In this document: positions 44,475 through 52,420 of the stretch, piece after piece | Layout of the letters: each line of letters opens with the position of its first letter | Position numbering within the stretch: the stretch's first letter is position 1 | Source: Rhizobiales bacterium SYSU XM002 | GTDB taxonomy: Bacteria > Pseudomonadota > Alphaproteobacteria > Rhizobiales > Beijerinckiaceae | Direction: 5' to 3' | Length of the DNA: 64,000 nucleotides | NCBI GenBank assembly: GCA_009846685.1 | Contig: VWVY01000003.1 | Location: 1-64,000, forward strand | The notes under the pieces: model-generated | The model's database searches: none | Told to the model about the DNA's origin: nothing | Seen by the model: only the letters and a program-made list of their open reading frames with translations | Made by a program: the position numbers and the translations under genes

Positions 44475-45926
44475 TCAGGCCATATGCAGCTTCACGTATT
44501 CGAAATCGCCGGGTTTGTTGTCGATGCCCACCTTCGGCGGCGCGATCCAGCTCGCGTATTTGCCCGCTTCCATGCAGGGCTTCATCAGCGACTGGATGAA
44601 ATCGCCGTCGGCCTTGGTCGGCAGCCAGTGGTTGATGCCGGCATCGTACTCGGCGCCGGAAACCAGCTTGCCGTCGGGATCGAAGAGCTTGCCGGTGAAG
44701 ACGCCGATCTTGCGGTTGAAGGCCTCGTGCGGCAGTTTCATCTCGAACTTGATACCGGCCTTCTCGATGATCTTGTTCCAGCGCCCGACACCGCCGGCGG
44801 CATCGCGGGTGTAATCGTCACGCAGGCGCATGTTGATCGCCGTTAGCGCGGGAACATCCTGCTGCACGAGCCGGCCGTCGACGATGTTCCACACCTTGTA
44901 GGTATCGCCCTTGAGACGATGGTCGTCCTCGAGCCGGCTCTCCATGTAGCGGCCCTTGATGCCCGCGTTGAAGGCATTCGCGGCGTTGGTGGAGACCTCC
45001 TGCCCGAAAAGATCGAGCGAGAGTGTGTAGTGGAGGTTGAGCTTCTTCTGGATCGTCGGCAGATCGATGACGCCGAGCTTGCGGATGCGCTCGATATCGT
45101 AGGGATTGTCGATCCCGGCCTCGTTCATCGCCTGGCAGGTGCGTTCGATCGTGCGCCCGACGCCGGTCTCGCCGACGAACATGTGGTGCGCTTCCTCGGT
45201 CAGCATGAAGCGGCAGGTGCGCGAGAGCGGATCGAAGCCAGACTGGGCAAGGCTTTCGAGCTGCATCTTGCCGTCGCGGTCGGTGAAGTAGGTGAACATG
45301 AAGAACGAGAGCCAGTCCGGCGTCTCCTCGTTGAAGGCACCGAGCATGCGCGGCGCCTCTTCCGACCCCGACTGGCGGCGCAGCAGATCATCAGCCTCGT
45401 CGCGGCCATCCGCGCCGAAATACTTGTGCAGGAGGTAGACCATCGCCCAGAGATGGCGGCCTTCCTCGACGTTCACCTGAAAGAGGTTGCGCATGTCATA
45501 GAGCGAGGGCGCAGTCTTGCCGAGGAAGCGCTGCTGCTCGACCGAGGCCGGCTCGGTATCGCCCTGAATGACGATCAGGCGACGTAGCATGGCACGATAT
45601 TCACCCGGAACTTCCTGCCAGGCGAGGTCGCCCGCGTGTTCGCCGCAGGGAATGCGCCGGTCCTCGACCTGTGGCGCGAGCAGAATGCCCCAGCGGTATT
45701 CCGGCATTTTTACATAGTCGAACTTCGCCCAGCCCTTCGGATCGACACTGACGGCAGTGCGCAGATAGACAAGGCTCTTCTGGAACTGCTCGGGGATCAG
45801 GTCGTTCCACCAGTTGATATAGCCCGGATGCCACTTCTCCAGCGCTTTGAGGACGCGCTTGTCGGACGAGAGCCCGACATTGTTGGGAATCTGGGTGTCG
45901 TAACTGACGTTGATGAGATTATCCAT
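44475..45926 (-). CDS. boxB: Benzoyl-CoA 2,3-epoxidase oxygenase component BoxB
   Basis: The 483-residue class I diiron oxygenase that epoxidises benzoyl-CoA at the 2,3 bond using O2 and electrons from BoxA. Candidate iron ligands lie in two E-x2-H motifs: NVEEGRHLWAM (E154/E155, H158) and LTEEAHHMFVG (E244/E245, H247/H248). QGDTEPASVEQQRF and the C-terminal SWIAPPKVGIDNKPGDFEYV are family blocks, and the length is normal. It follows boxC by 52 bases on the minus strand. Confidence 0.97.
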   Translation of the reverse strand: MDNLINVSYDTQIPNNVGLSSDKRVLKALEKWHPGYINWWNDLIPEQFQKSLVYLRTAVSVDPKGWAKFDYVKMPEYRWGILLAPQVEDRRIPCGEHAGDLAWQEVPGEYRAMLRRLIVIQGDTEPASVEQQRFLGKTAPSLYDMRNLFQVNVEEGRHLWAMVYLLHKYFGADGRDEADDLLRRQSGSEEAPRMLGAFNEETPDWLSFFMFTYFTDRDGKMQLESLAQSGFDPLSRTCRFMLTEEAHHMFVGETGVGRTIERTCQAMNEAGIDNPYDIERIRKLGVIDLPTIQKKLNLHYTLSLDLFGQEVSTNAANAFNAGIKGRYMESRLEDDHRLKGDTYKVWNIVDGRLVQQDVPALTAINMRLRDDYTRDAAGGVGRWNKIIEKAGIKFEMKLPHEAFNRKIGVFTGKLFDPDGKLVSGAEYDAGINHWLPTKADGDFIQSLMKPCMEAGKYASWIAPPKVGIDNKPGDFEYVKLHMA

Positions 45927-45977
45927 CGTTCCGCTTCCTTGAATGCTGATCCCTGAGCGCAGGCGCCTGAGTTCGCC

Positions 45978-47639
45978 TCAGACACGCTGCATGTTGAAGT
46001 CGCCGCGAATGCCCGTGCCGTAGCGCTGGAGCGCGCCATCCTTGCCGACCGCGTTCGGCCGCTGGAAAATCCAGTTCTGCCAGGCGGTAAGACGACCGAA
46101 AATGCGGGTTTCCATCGTCTCCGGCCCGGCGAAGCGCAGGTTCGCTTCCATCCCCGTCATGGCGTCGGGCGAGAAGCTGGCGCGCTCCTCGCAGAAGATC
46201 CGGACCTCGTCCTCCCAATCGACCTCGTCGAGACTGAAGGTGACGAGCCCCAGCGCCTCGGCCGCCTCCGCATCGAGCGCCTCGCCGATCTTCGCCTCCG
46301 CCTGCCCGACGCGCTCCGGCTCGCCGAGAAAGCGGGTCTGGAGGCGGGTGAGGTCGTTGCCCATCGGGTAGCGACCGAAGTTCGACGCGCCGAGCGTGAT
46401 CGCAGCCAGAGGCCGGTTGTCGCCGTCGAATTCGCCGTCCATCATGTAGCTGCGGTCGACCGCGAACAGGATCTCGGCCAGCACACCGGCGAAGCACGAT
46501 CCATGCTCGACCAGCGCGACCAGCGAGCGCGACGTCATGTCGATGCGCTTGAGCACGCGCTTCCAGTAGAGCAGCGTTTCGGCGGCGAGCCAGTGCCTCT
46601 CGTTGGCGAGCAGCAGCGCCTCGTGCGCCGCGACGCGCGCGGGATCACCCTGCGTGCGGATGACGAGGAGACCGCATTCCATCTCGTTGAGGCGAAGGTG
46701 GAGGATGGCATCATCGAGCTCGCGCGCGGCCCGCAGCATCCAGGCGTCCGAGCCCTGGCGAACGAACTCGTCCATGCTCGCAGGCGCATCGGCTTCCGGC
46801 CCGTTGACGAGGATCGTCGCCCGGCGCGCGGCGCGATCGACCTGCACCTCGACGGTCGAGTAGGTGATCGAGCCGTCATCCGCGAACTTGCGCTGGAGCG
46901 GGCGCAGTTCGATACCCTTTTCGGCAGGCGCGCGACTGGACTTCGCGGCGAAATCGCGCGCGCGCTCGGCCACAGCCTCCTCGAAACGCGAATTCGCAAC
47001 CACTTCGTCGACCAGCCGCCAGTCGAGCGCGCGCTTGCCGCGCACGCCCTCTTCCATCGAGCAGAAGACGTCCGCGAGATCGCGCCGAACTTTGCGCTTG
47101 TCGGTGACGCGCGTAAGCCCACCCGTTCCTGGCAGAACCGCGAGCAGCGGCACTTCCGGCAGGGCGACGTTCGACGAACCGTCGTCCGTCAGGATGATGT
47201 GATCGCAGGCAAGCGCAAGTTCATAACCGCCGCCCGCACAGGCGCCCTTGACGGCGCAGATGTAATGCTGGCCCGATTCCGCGCCCGCCGCCTCGAAGGT
47301 ATTGCGGGTCTCGTTGGTGAACTTGCAGAAATTCACCTTGTGGGCATGACTCGCGCCGCCCAGCATGCGGATGTTCGCACCGGCGCAGAACACGCGATCC
47401 TTGCCCGACCGCAGCACGACCGCGCGCACCTCCGGGTGCTCGAAACGCATCCGCTGGACAACATCGGCCAACTCGATATCGACGCCAAGATCGTACGAAT
47501 TCAGCTTCAGCTCATAGCCTTCAAAGAGCCCGCCCTTCTCGTCGACATCCATGAAGACAGTCGCGACCGGCCCATCATAGGTGACGCGCCAATGACGATA
47601 GCGCGACGGATCGGTCTGGAAATCGATAACCTTGCTCAC
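45978..47639 (-). CDS. boxC: 2,3-epoxybenzoyl-CoA dihydrolase BoxC
   Basis: About 553 residues from the GTG at 47639 (GAGGGGG upstream), giving the family-typical start MSKVIDFQTDPSRYRHW. The frame is open to 47759, but that part covers the promoter. It is a double crotonase-fold protein: N-terminal GAGGGYELALACDHI-like oxyanion region (in VKGACAGGGYELALACDH) and a C-terminal half with LVEHGSCFAGVLAEILFAVD. BoxC hydrolyses epoxybenzoyl-CoA with two waters to 3,4-dehydroadipyl-CoA semialdehyde and formate. It is the first gene of boxC-B-A-thioesterase, preceded by two TGCA-repeat sites. Confidence 0.96.
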   Translation of the reverse strand: MSKVIDFQTDPSRYRHWRVTYDGPVATVFMDVDEKGGLFEGYELKLNSYDLGVDIELADVVQRMRFEHPEVRAVVLRSGKDRVFCAGANIRMLGGASHAHKVNFCKFTNETRNTFEAAGAESGQHYICAVKGACAGGGYELALACDHIILTDDGSSNVALPEVPLLAVLPGTGGLTRVTDKRKVRRDLADVFCSMEEGVRGKRALDWRLVDEVVANSRFEEAVAERARDFAAKSSRAPAEKGIELRPLQRKFADDGSITYSTVEVQVDRAARRATILVNGPEADAPASMDEFVRQGSDAWMLRAARELDDAILHLRLNEMECGLLVIRTQGDPARVAAHEALLLANERHWLAAETLLYWKRVLKRIDMTSRSLVALVEHGSCFAGVLAEILFAVDRSYMMDGEFDGDNRPLAAITLGASNFGRYPMGNDLTRLQTRFLGEPERVGQAEAKIGEALDAEAAEALGLVTFSLDEVDWEDEVRIFCEERASFSPDAMTGMEANLRFAGPETMETRIFGRLTAWQNWIFQRPNAVGKDGALQRYGTGIRGDFNMQRV

Positions 47640-47660
47640 GGCAAGCCCCCTCTGTTGATC

Positions 47661-47674
47661 TGCAATATATTGCT
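47661..47674. promoter_or_regulatory. TGCA-N6-TGCT operator near the boxC start
   Basis: TGCA at 47661-47664, six bases (ATATAT), TGCT at 47671-47674, 22-35 bases upstream of the boxC GTG. It has the same spacing as the other box-cluster repeats. Confidence 0.55.
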
Positions 47675-47744
47675 GGTTTTTCGACTCGTAAAGCGCTATT
47701 TTGCCTATTTTGCGCGAAATTCGTGTCTTCTTGCTCGCAAATAA

Positions 47745-47758
47745 TGCATTATTATGCA
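47745..47758. promoter_or_regulatory. TGCA-N6-TGCA operator upstream of boxC
   Basis: TGCA at 47745-47748 and 47755-47758 with six A+T bases between, inside an ATAATGCA-rich stretch about 110 bases upstream of boxC. Together with 47661-47674 it could allow looping or cooperative BoxR binding over the boxC promoter. Confidence 0.65.
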
Positions 47759-47799
47759 TAATTTGATGACAGGATATGCTAGTTTGCCCTCACAGCTCG

Positions 47800-49344
47800 C
47801 TAGAGAGCCGCGATTGCGGCACGCTCCGCTTCCCGTCCGAGAAGTCCCGATCCGGCCTGTACGGCGCTGCGCTGCATGTGGAACCGCAGACCTCTCAATC
47901 CGCCGAGCTCCTCGCCACCGCCTGCGCGCCCCGGACCGCCATGCACGCATTGCGGCATCACGATCGAATGGCCGGTATGGTTCTTTCCGACGTCGTCGTC
48001 GACGACAAGCACGCGGCCATGCCACGGCCCGAGTCCGTCGAGCACATCACCAGCAAAATCGGCATCGCTGCTGAAAAGGCTGAGCGCGAGCGAGCCGCCG
48101 CCCCGGATGCCGAGCGCCACGGCCTCACGGGTATTCTCGTAAGGCAGGATGGTCGAACAGGGGCCGAAGACCTCGATGTCATGCACAGCACGAGCACTGG
48201 CGGGTGCCTCGCAGAGCAACAGCGTCGGCGCAACGAAGGTGCCGTCGGCCGGTGCTTTCGCTTCCGCGACAATGCGCGCCTCGCCCCTGAGCGCGACGAT
48301 CTTGCCGCGCGCGTCCTCCTGCTGCGCGGCATTCATCACCGGGCCGACGCGAACCGCTTCATCCGCCGGATCGCCGACCGCCAGCTTCGCAACCTGTGCG
48401 CCGAGCGCATCCGCGAAACCCCCCACGATGTCTCGCGGCACAAGGATGCGGCGAATGTTGGTGCAAAGCTGCCCGGCCTTGATCGAAAGCGCCTTTGTCG
48501 CCTCGCGCACGGCGAGATCGAACACCGCCGTGCCGGGCTTGGCATCGGGACCGAGGATGGTCGCGTTGACGCTGTCGGCCTCGATGGTGAGCCGGAAACC
48601 GGCGCGGATCGCGTTGGGATGCGCCCGGAGCACCTCGCCGGTCGCGGCGGAGCCGGTAAAGGCGACCGAATCCATCGGGCCAAGCGGGTCGAGCAGCCCC
48701 TCGCCGTTGCCGCAGACGAGAGAGAGCACGCCTTCCGGCACCTTGCCGGAAGCGATCGCATCCTTGACCATCCGCCAGGAGAGCAGCGCCGAGGCGGTCG
48801 CCGGCTTGATGAAGCTCGGCACACCCGCGAGCGTTGCGACGGCGACCTTCTCCCACAGCCCCCAGGAGGGGAAATTGAAGGCGTTGATCTGCACCGCGAC
48901 GCCGGGCCGCGTGCGCCAGAAATGCCGCGCGAAGAACACCGGATCGCGGGCGAGCTGATCCTGCCCGGCCTCGACGATGGCCTTAGCCACGCCCAGCCCC
49001 TGTCCCAGCTTCGCGTAATAGCGCAGCGTGCCGATACCACCGTCGATATCGATCGCGGCATCGACCCGCGTATTGCCGGAGTTCTCGCGCGCAATAACCT
49101 CATAGGCCTCGCGATTGGCCGTGAGCACATCGGCGATCGCCTTGAGAAGCGCCCCGCGCTCGGCGAAATTCATGGCCGCGAGGGCCGCACCACCTCTGGT
49201 CCGGGCATGAGCGAGCGCAGCGGCAACATCGATCCCGCCGGCATCTGCCGTCGCGATCACCGCGCCGGTCACCGGGTTGAAAAGCGACCGTCCTTCGCCC
49301 TTGCCGGCCTGCCACTGGCCGGAAACATAGCTTTCGAGCTTCAT
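47800..49344 (-). CDS. boxD: 3,4-dehydroadipyl-CoA semialdehyde dehydrogenase BoxD
   Basis: About 514 residues from the ATG at 49344, which overlaps the hydrolase stop by 4 bases. The frame continues to 49629 but is only a shadow there. It is an aldehyde dehydrogenase superfamily enzyme: INAFNFPSWG with N157, TIEADSVN with the general base E255, and the nucleophile C294 in KAGQLCTNI. It oxidises the BoxC product to 3,4-dehydroadipyl-CoA with NADP+. It resembles the dehydrogenase half of PaaZ and has no hydratase domain. It ends the DUF4863-ligase-hydrolase-boxD unit. Confidence 0.93.
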   Translation of the reverse strand: MKLESYVSGQWQAGKGEGRSLFNPVTGAVIATADAGGIDVAAALAHARTRGGAALAAMNFAERGALLKAIADVLTANREAYEVIARENSGNTRVDAAIDIDGGIGTLRYYAKLGQGLGVAKAIVEAGQDQLARDPVFFARHFWRTRPGVAVQINAFNFPSWGLWEKVAVATLAGVPSFIKPATASALLSWRMVKDAIASGKVPEGVLSLVCGNGEGLLDPLGPMDSVAFTGSAATGEVLRAHPNAIRAGFRLTIEADSVNATILGPDAKPGTAVFDLAVREATKALSIKAGQLCTNIRRILVPRDIVGGFADALGAQVAKLAVGDPADEAVRVGPVMNAAQQEDARGKIVALRGEARIVAEAKAPADGTFVAPTLLLCEAPASARAVHDIEVFGPCSTILPYENTREAVALGIRGGGSLALSLFSSDADFAGDVLDGLGPWHGRVLVVDDDVGKNHTGHSIVMPQCVHGGPGRAGGGEELGGLRGLRFHMQRSAVQAGSGLLGREAERAAIAAL

Positions 49345-50165
49345 GCCGTCTCGACCTCCGCAGCCTCGATCCGTTCGAGGCGGGTTGTGAATTCCGTGAT
49401 GGCGGCGAGCGTCTTCGCCGGCTGGTCGATGTGCGGCGAGTGCCGGCAATCGGCGAGGATCTCGACATCGACGGGCGAGTAGGTCCGGGTCTCGATCTCG
49501 CGCACCTGCGCCAGCGTGCCGTATTGATCCTCGGCGCCCTGGATGACGAGGCAGGGGATGCGCCAGTAGTCGATCACATCGGCGACGTTCCAGGCCCGGA
49601 AACCGGGCGCAAGCCAGGCATCGTTCCAACCGCGGAAGGTATTGTCGGGGTCGCGGTGATATTTGCCGAGGCGATGGCGAAGATCGCCAGCCTCGTAGAC
49701 CTTGCGCGCCTCGGCGATCTCGGCGAGCCCCATCGGCTCGGTGAAGAAATGCGGCGCCATCAGCACGATCCCGCGCACGCGGTGGTCTTCGTGCGAGCCG
49801 GCGTAGATGGCGGCGATCGTCGCCCCGTCGCTATGCCCGAGCAGCACGCCGCGTCGAAAGCCGATGGCGTTGAGCACGCCGGGCAGGACATCCATCGCCT
49901 CGCGCGTCATGTAGTCGAGCGGCCGCGGCAGCTTGGCGAGGTCGGAGCGCCCGTAGCCGACACGCGAATAGACGAACACACCGAAGCCCGTCGCCTTCGC
50001 GATCTGCGTGGGAAAATCGCGCCACAGCCCGACGCAGCCCAACCCTTCGTGCAGCATGACGATGGTCGGCGCCTTGTCCGGCGACGGCCCGTGGCAAGCA
50101 TATTCGAGCGCCTTGCCGTCGATCGTAAGATATTGCTCCGGCTCGGCCTTCCAGACGATTCCCAT
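49341..50165 (-). CDS. Alpha/beta hydrolase of the box cluster
   Basis: A 274-residue alpha/beta hydrolase. The oxyanion loop is MLHEGLGCVGLW, the nucleophile elbow LLGHSDGATIA has S112, an acidic residue lies in VIQGAEDQYG, and the catalytic histidine is probably in ADCRHSPHIDQP. Such hydrolases regularly accompany box genes, but their reaction is not settled; lactone or thioester hydrolysis of side products is possible. It starts 2 bases after the ligase stop and overlaps boxD by 4. Confidence 0.85.
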   Translation of the reverse strand: MGIVWKAEPEQYLTIDGKALEYACHGPSPDKAPTIVMLHEGLGCVGLWRDFPTQIAKATGFGVFVYSRVGYGRSDLAKLPRPLDYMTREAMDVLPGVLNAIGFRRGVLLGHSDGATIAAIYAGSHEDHRVRGIVLMAPHFFTEPMGLAEIAEARKVYEAGDLRHRLGKYHRDPDNTFRGWNDAWLAPGFRAWNVADVIDYWRIPCLVIQGAEDQYGTLAQVREIETRTYSPVDVEILADCRHSPHIDQPAKTLAAITEFTTRLERIEAAEVETA

Positions 50166-50166
50166 C

Positions 50167-51708
50167 TCAGTTCTCCCTGAGCTTGAAGCGCTGGATCTTG
50201 CCGGTTGCGGTCTTCGGCAGATCCGGCACCACCACGATCCAGCGCGGGTATTTCCACTTGCCGACGCGTTCCTTCACGAATTCCTTGAGTTCGGGCACAA
50301 CCGCGCCGGCATCCTCGCCTGCCTTGAGAACGATGAAGGCGCGCGGCTTCTCGAGCCCTTCCTCGTCGCGCGCGGCGACGACGGCGGCTTCCAGCACGGC
50401 GGGATGCGCGACCAGCGCCTGCTCGATCTCGAAGGGCGAGACCCAGATGCCGGAGACCTTGAACATGTCGTCGGTGCGACCGCAGTAGACGAAACGACCA
50501 TCCGCCGTTTTCTCGTATTTGTCGCCGGTGCGTGTCCACTCGCCCTCGAAGGTCGAGCGGCTCTTGTGGCGCTGGTTCCAGTATCCTTCCGACGCCGAGG
50601 CGCCTCGCACGAGCAATTCGCCCACGCCCCCGACCTCGACCTCCGCGCCCACCTCATCGACGAGGCGAATGTCATAACCCGGCACCGCGACGCCGGAGGT
50701 GCCGTAGACGATGTCGCCGACCCGATTGGAGAGGAAGATGTGCAGCATCTCGGTCGAGCCGACACCGTCGAGTACCTCCACGCCGAAAAGTTCGGTCCAT
50801 TTCCGACCGATCTGCTCCGGCAGGGCCTCGCCGGCCGAAACGCAAAGCCGCAGCCTGCCCTTGGGCACGTTGCCGTCCCGCTCCAATTGGGCAACGGTCG
50901 CGGCGTAGAGTGTCGGCACGCCGCAGAAAAGTGTCGGTTCGTGTTCCCGCAGGATCGTGAGCGCGGAATCGGGCGTAGGCCGTCCGGCGTAGAGCAGCGT
51001 CGTCGCACCGACAGACAGAGGAAAGGTCATCGCATTGCCGAGACCATAGGCGAAGAACAGCTTGGCGACCGAATAGACCGTGTCCTCCGCGCGGATACCG
51101 AGAACCTGCGCGCCATAGGTGTCCGAGGTCGCCTGAAGTGCGGCATGGACATGCCGGACCCCCTTTGGCTGGCCGGTCGACCCGGAGGAGTAGAGCCAGA
51201 AAGCGGTTTCATCCCGGTGCGCCGGAACGGTCTCTGCCGGGGCAACGCCCGCAACGAACTGCTCGTAGCTCTCGGCGCCGATCGGCGCCTCGCCGCCGAT
51301 CACTACGATCTTGCGCAGCCAGGGATTATGCGGGAAGGCCGGCGCGACGACATCGTAAAGTTCGCGCGAGACGAACAGGCAGACGGCACGGCTGTCCTGC
51401 AGGATCTGATCATAAACCGGCGTCGCGAGCAGCGTGTTGAGCGGTATCGGCAGGACACCCGCCTTGATCGCGCCCCAGAAGACGAGCGGAAACTCGATCT
51501 GGTCGAGAACCAGCATCGCGACGCGCTCCTCGCGCTTGATTCCGGCTCGCTTGAAGGCATTTGCAACCACGCCGGTCTGCCGCTTGAGATCGGCATAGGT
51601 GATCTGCCGGTTCGAACCGAGCACCTCGCGGAACGCGATCTTCTCGCCGCGATTTTCGCCGATATGGCGGTCGATGAAATAGGTGGCGGCGTTTTCCGCG
51701 AGCGACAT
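50167..51708 (-). CDS. bclA: Benzoate-CoA ligase
   Basis: 513 residues from the ATG at 51708 behind AGGGAGGAAGGA; the frame to 52104 is antisense-type noise over the neighbouring gene. It is an ANL-superfamily ligase: P-loop YSSGSTGQPKGVRH at about 173-186, GVGSTEMLHIFLSN (A5), TGDKYEKTADGRFVYCGRTD (A7-A8) and the A10 lysine in KTATGKIQRFKL. Length and motifs match benzoate-CoA ligases (BclA/BadA group), which commit benzoate to the CoA pathway using ATP. 2-aminobenzoate or 4-hydroxybenzoate ligase activity cannot be excluded. Confidence 0.93.
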   Translation of the reverse strand: MSLAENAATYFIDRHIGENRGEKIAFREVLGSNRQITYADLKRQTGVVANAFKRAGIKREERVAMLVLDQIEFPLVFWGAIKAGVLPIPLNTLLATPVYDQILQDSRAVCLFVSRELYDVVAPAFPHNPWLRKIVVIGGEAPIGAESYEQFVAGVAPAETVPAHRDETAFWLYSSGSTGQPKGVRHVHAALQATSDTYGAQVLGIRAEDTVYSVAKLFFAYGLGNAMTFPLSVGATTLLYAGRPTPDSALTILREHEPTLFCGVPTLYAATVAQLERDGNVPKGRLRLCVSAGEALPEQIGRKWTELFGVEVLDGVGSTEMLHIFLSNRVGDIVYGTSGVAVPGYDIRLVDEVGAEVEVGGVGELLVRGASASEGYWNQRHKSRSTFEGEWTRTGDKYEKTADGRFVYCGRTDDMFKVSGIWVSPFEIEQALVAHPAVLEAAVVAARDEEGLEKPRAFIVLKAGEDAGAVVPELKEFVKERVGKWKYPRWIVVVPDLPKTATGKIQRFKLREN

Positions 51709-51776
51709 TCCTTCCTCCCTGCCGCCCTGTTCCGGGCGGTCGTATCGTGAACAGTCCGGCTGGCTGGCGTCCGCGC

Positions 51777-52244
51777 TCAACGCCCGGTGAATTCGATCGC
51801 TCCTTCCGGGAGCAGATAGAGAATATAGGCGTCCCCGCCGGTGACGGTCGGGTGATGATCGGAACCCGGCCCGTAGACATACCAGCCCTCGCCCTTGCCA
51901 TCGAAGCGCGGCGCGCCCTCGATGGCCATGATCGCGCCGATCTCGCCGGTGGTGTGAATATGATGCGGCCCCTTGATGTCCTTCATCCGCACGACATCGA
52001 CGCTGAAGCGCCCAGCGACACCGCCCGGCTTGATCGGCCGCCCGAAGCGGATGCCGCCCATCTCGCGGGCGACGAGCCACCCCTCGGCCTCGCCTTTGGC
52101 GCACAACGCCTTCAGGGCAAGAAACTCCGCACCAGATGCAAGAAAATGCGCATTGAGATCAGCTTCCATCGCGAGATCGAGCGACTTGCCATCGAGCCGT
52201 TGCGCGATCTTGCCGACGAGTTCCGAGAAATCCTGGATGGACAC
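51777..52244 (-). CDS. DUF4863 (PnbB-like) protein of the box operon
   Basis: A 155-residue protein of the DUF4863 family (PF16155), which includes the 4-hydroxylaminobenzoate lyase PnbB of nitrobenzoate degraders. Family blocks seen are EGWLVAREMGGIRFGRP, KGPHHIHTTGEIGAIM with clustered histidines, and YVYGPGSDHHPTVTGGDAYI, suggesting a small cupin-like fold with a metal or ligand site. It is the first gene of the operon leading to benzoate-CoA ligase and has TGCA-repeat operators just upstream. Its role in benzoate use is unknown. Confidence 0.82.
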   Translation of the reverse strand: MSIQDFSELVGKIAQRLDGKSLDLAMEADLNAHFLASGAEFLALKALCAKGEAEGWLVAREMGGIRFGRPIKPGGVAGRFSVDVVRMKDIKGPHHIHTTGEIGAIMAIEGAPRFDGKGEGWYVYGPGSDHHPTVTGGDAYILYLLPEGAIEFTGR

Positions 52245-52276
52245 AAGCGCCTCCCGAAGGGTGATTGGCGCTATAA

Positions 52277-52309
52277 TGCATTATTTCTCTATTTATGCAA
52301 GATAATGCT
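52277..52309. promoter_or_regulatory. TGCA-repeat operators upstream of the DUF4863-bclA operon
   Basis: TGCA at 52277-52280 sits within the 12-base palindrome ATAATGCATTAT (52273-52284). TGCA at 52296-52299 and TGCT at 52306-52309 have the six-base spacer. All lie 33-65 bases upstream of the operon's first start codon. Confidence 0.6.
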
Positions 52310-52420
52310 CATTACGAAATGCGTATAATTCTTCGCCCGCGCCCTCGGTGAGCACGTGCGGAAAAGCATAGGCGGGATGGCAGGGCGAGCGCGCATCGTG
52401 AACGCCGCGCCCTGCTTCGA

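Noticed and set aside
46503-49482. Long plus-strand frames (413 and 568 codons) opposite boxC and boxD
   Set aside because: BoxC and BoxD have full-length, motif-complete reading on the minus strand. The opposite frames have no domain features and no binding sites.
50008-51750. A 580-codon plus-strand frame opposite the benzoate-CoA ligase gene
   Set aside because: The ligase frame has all ANL motifs; the opposite frame is a compositional shadow.
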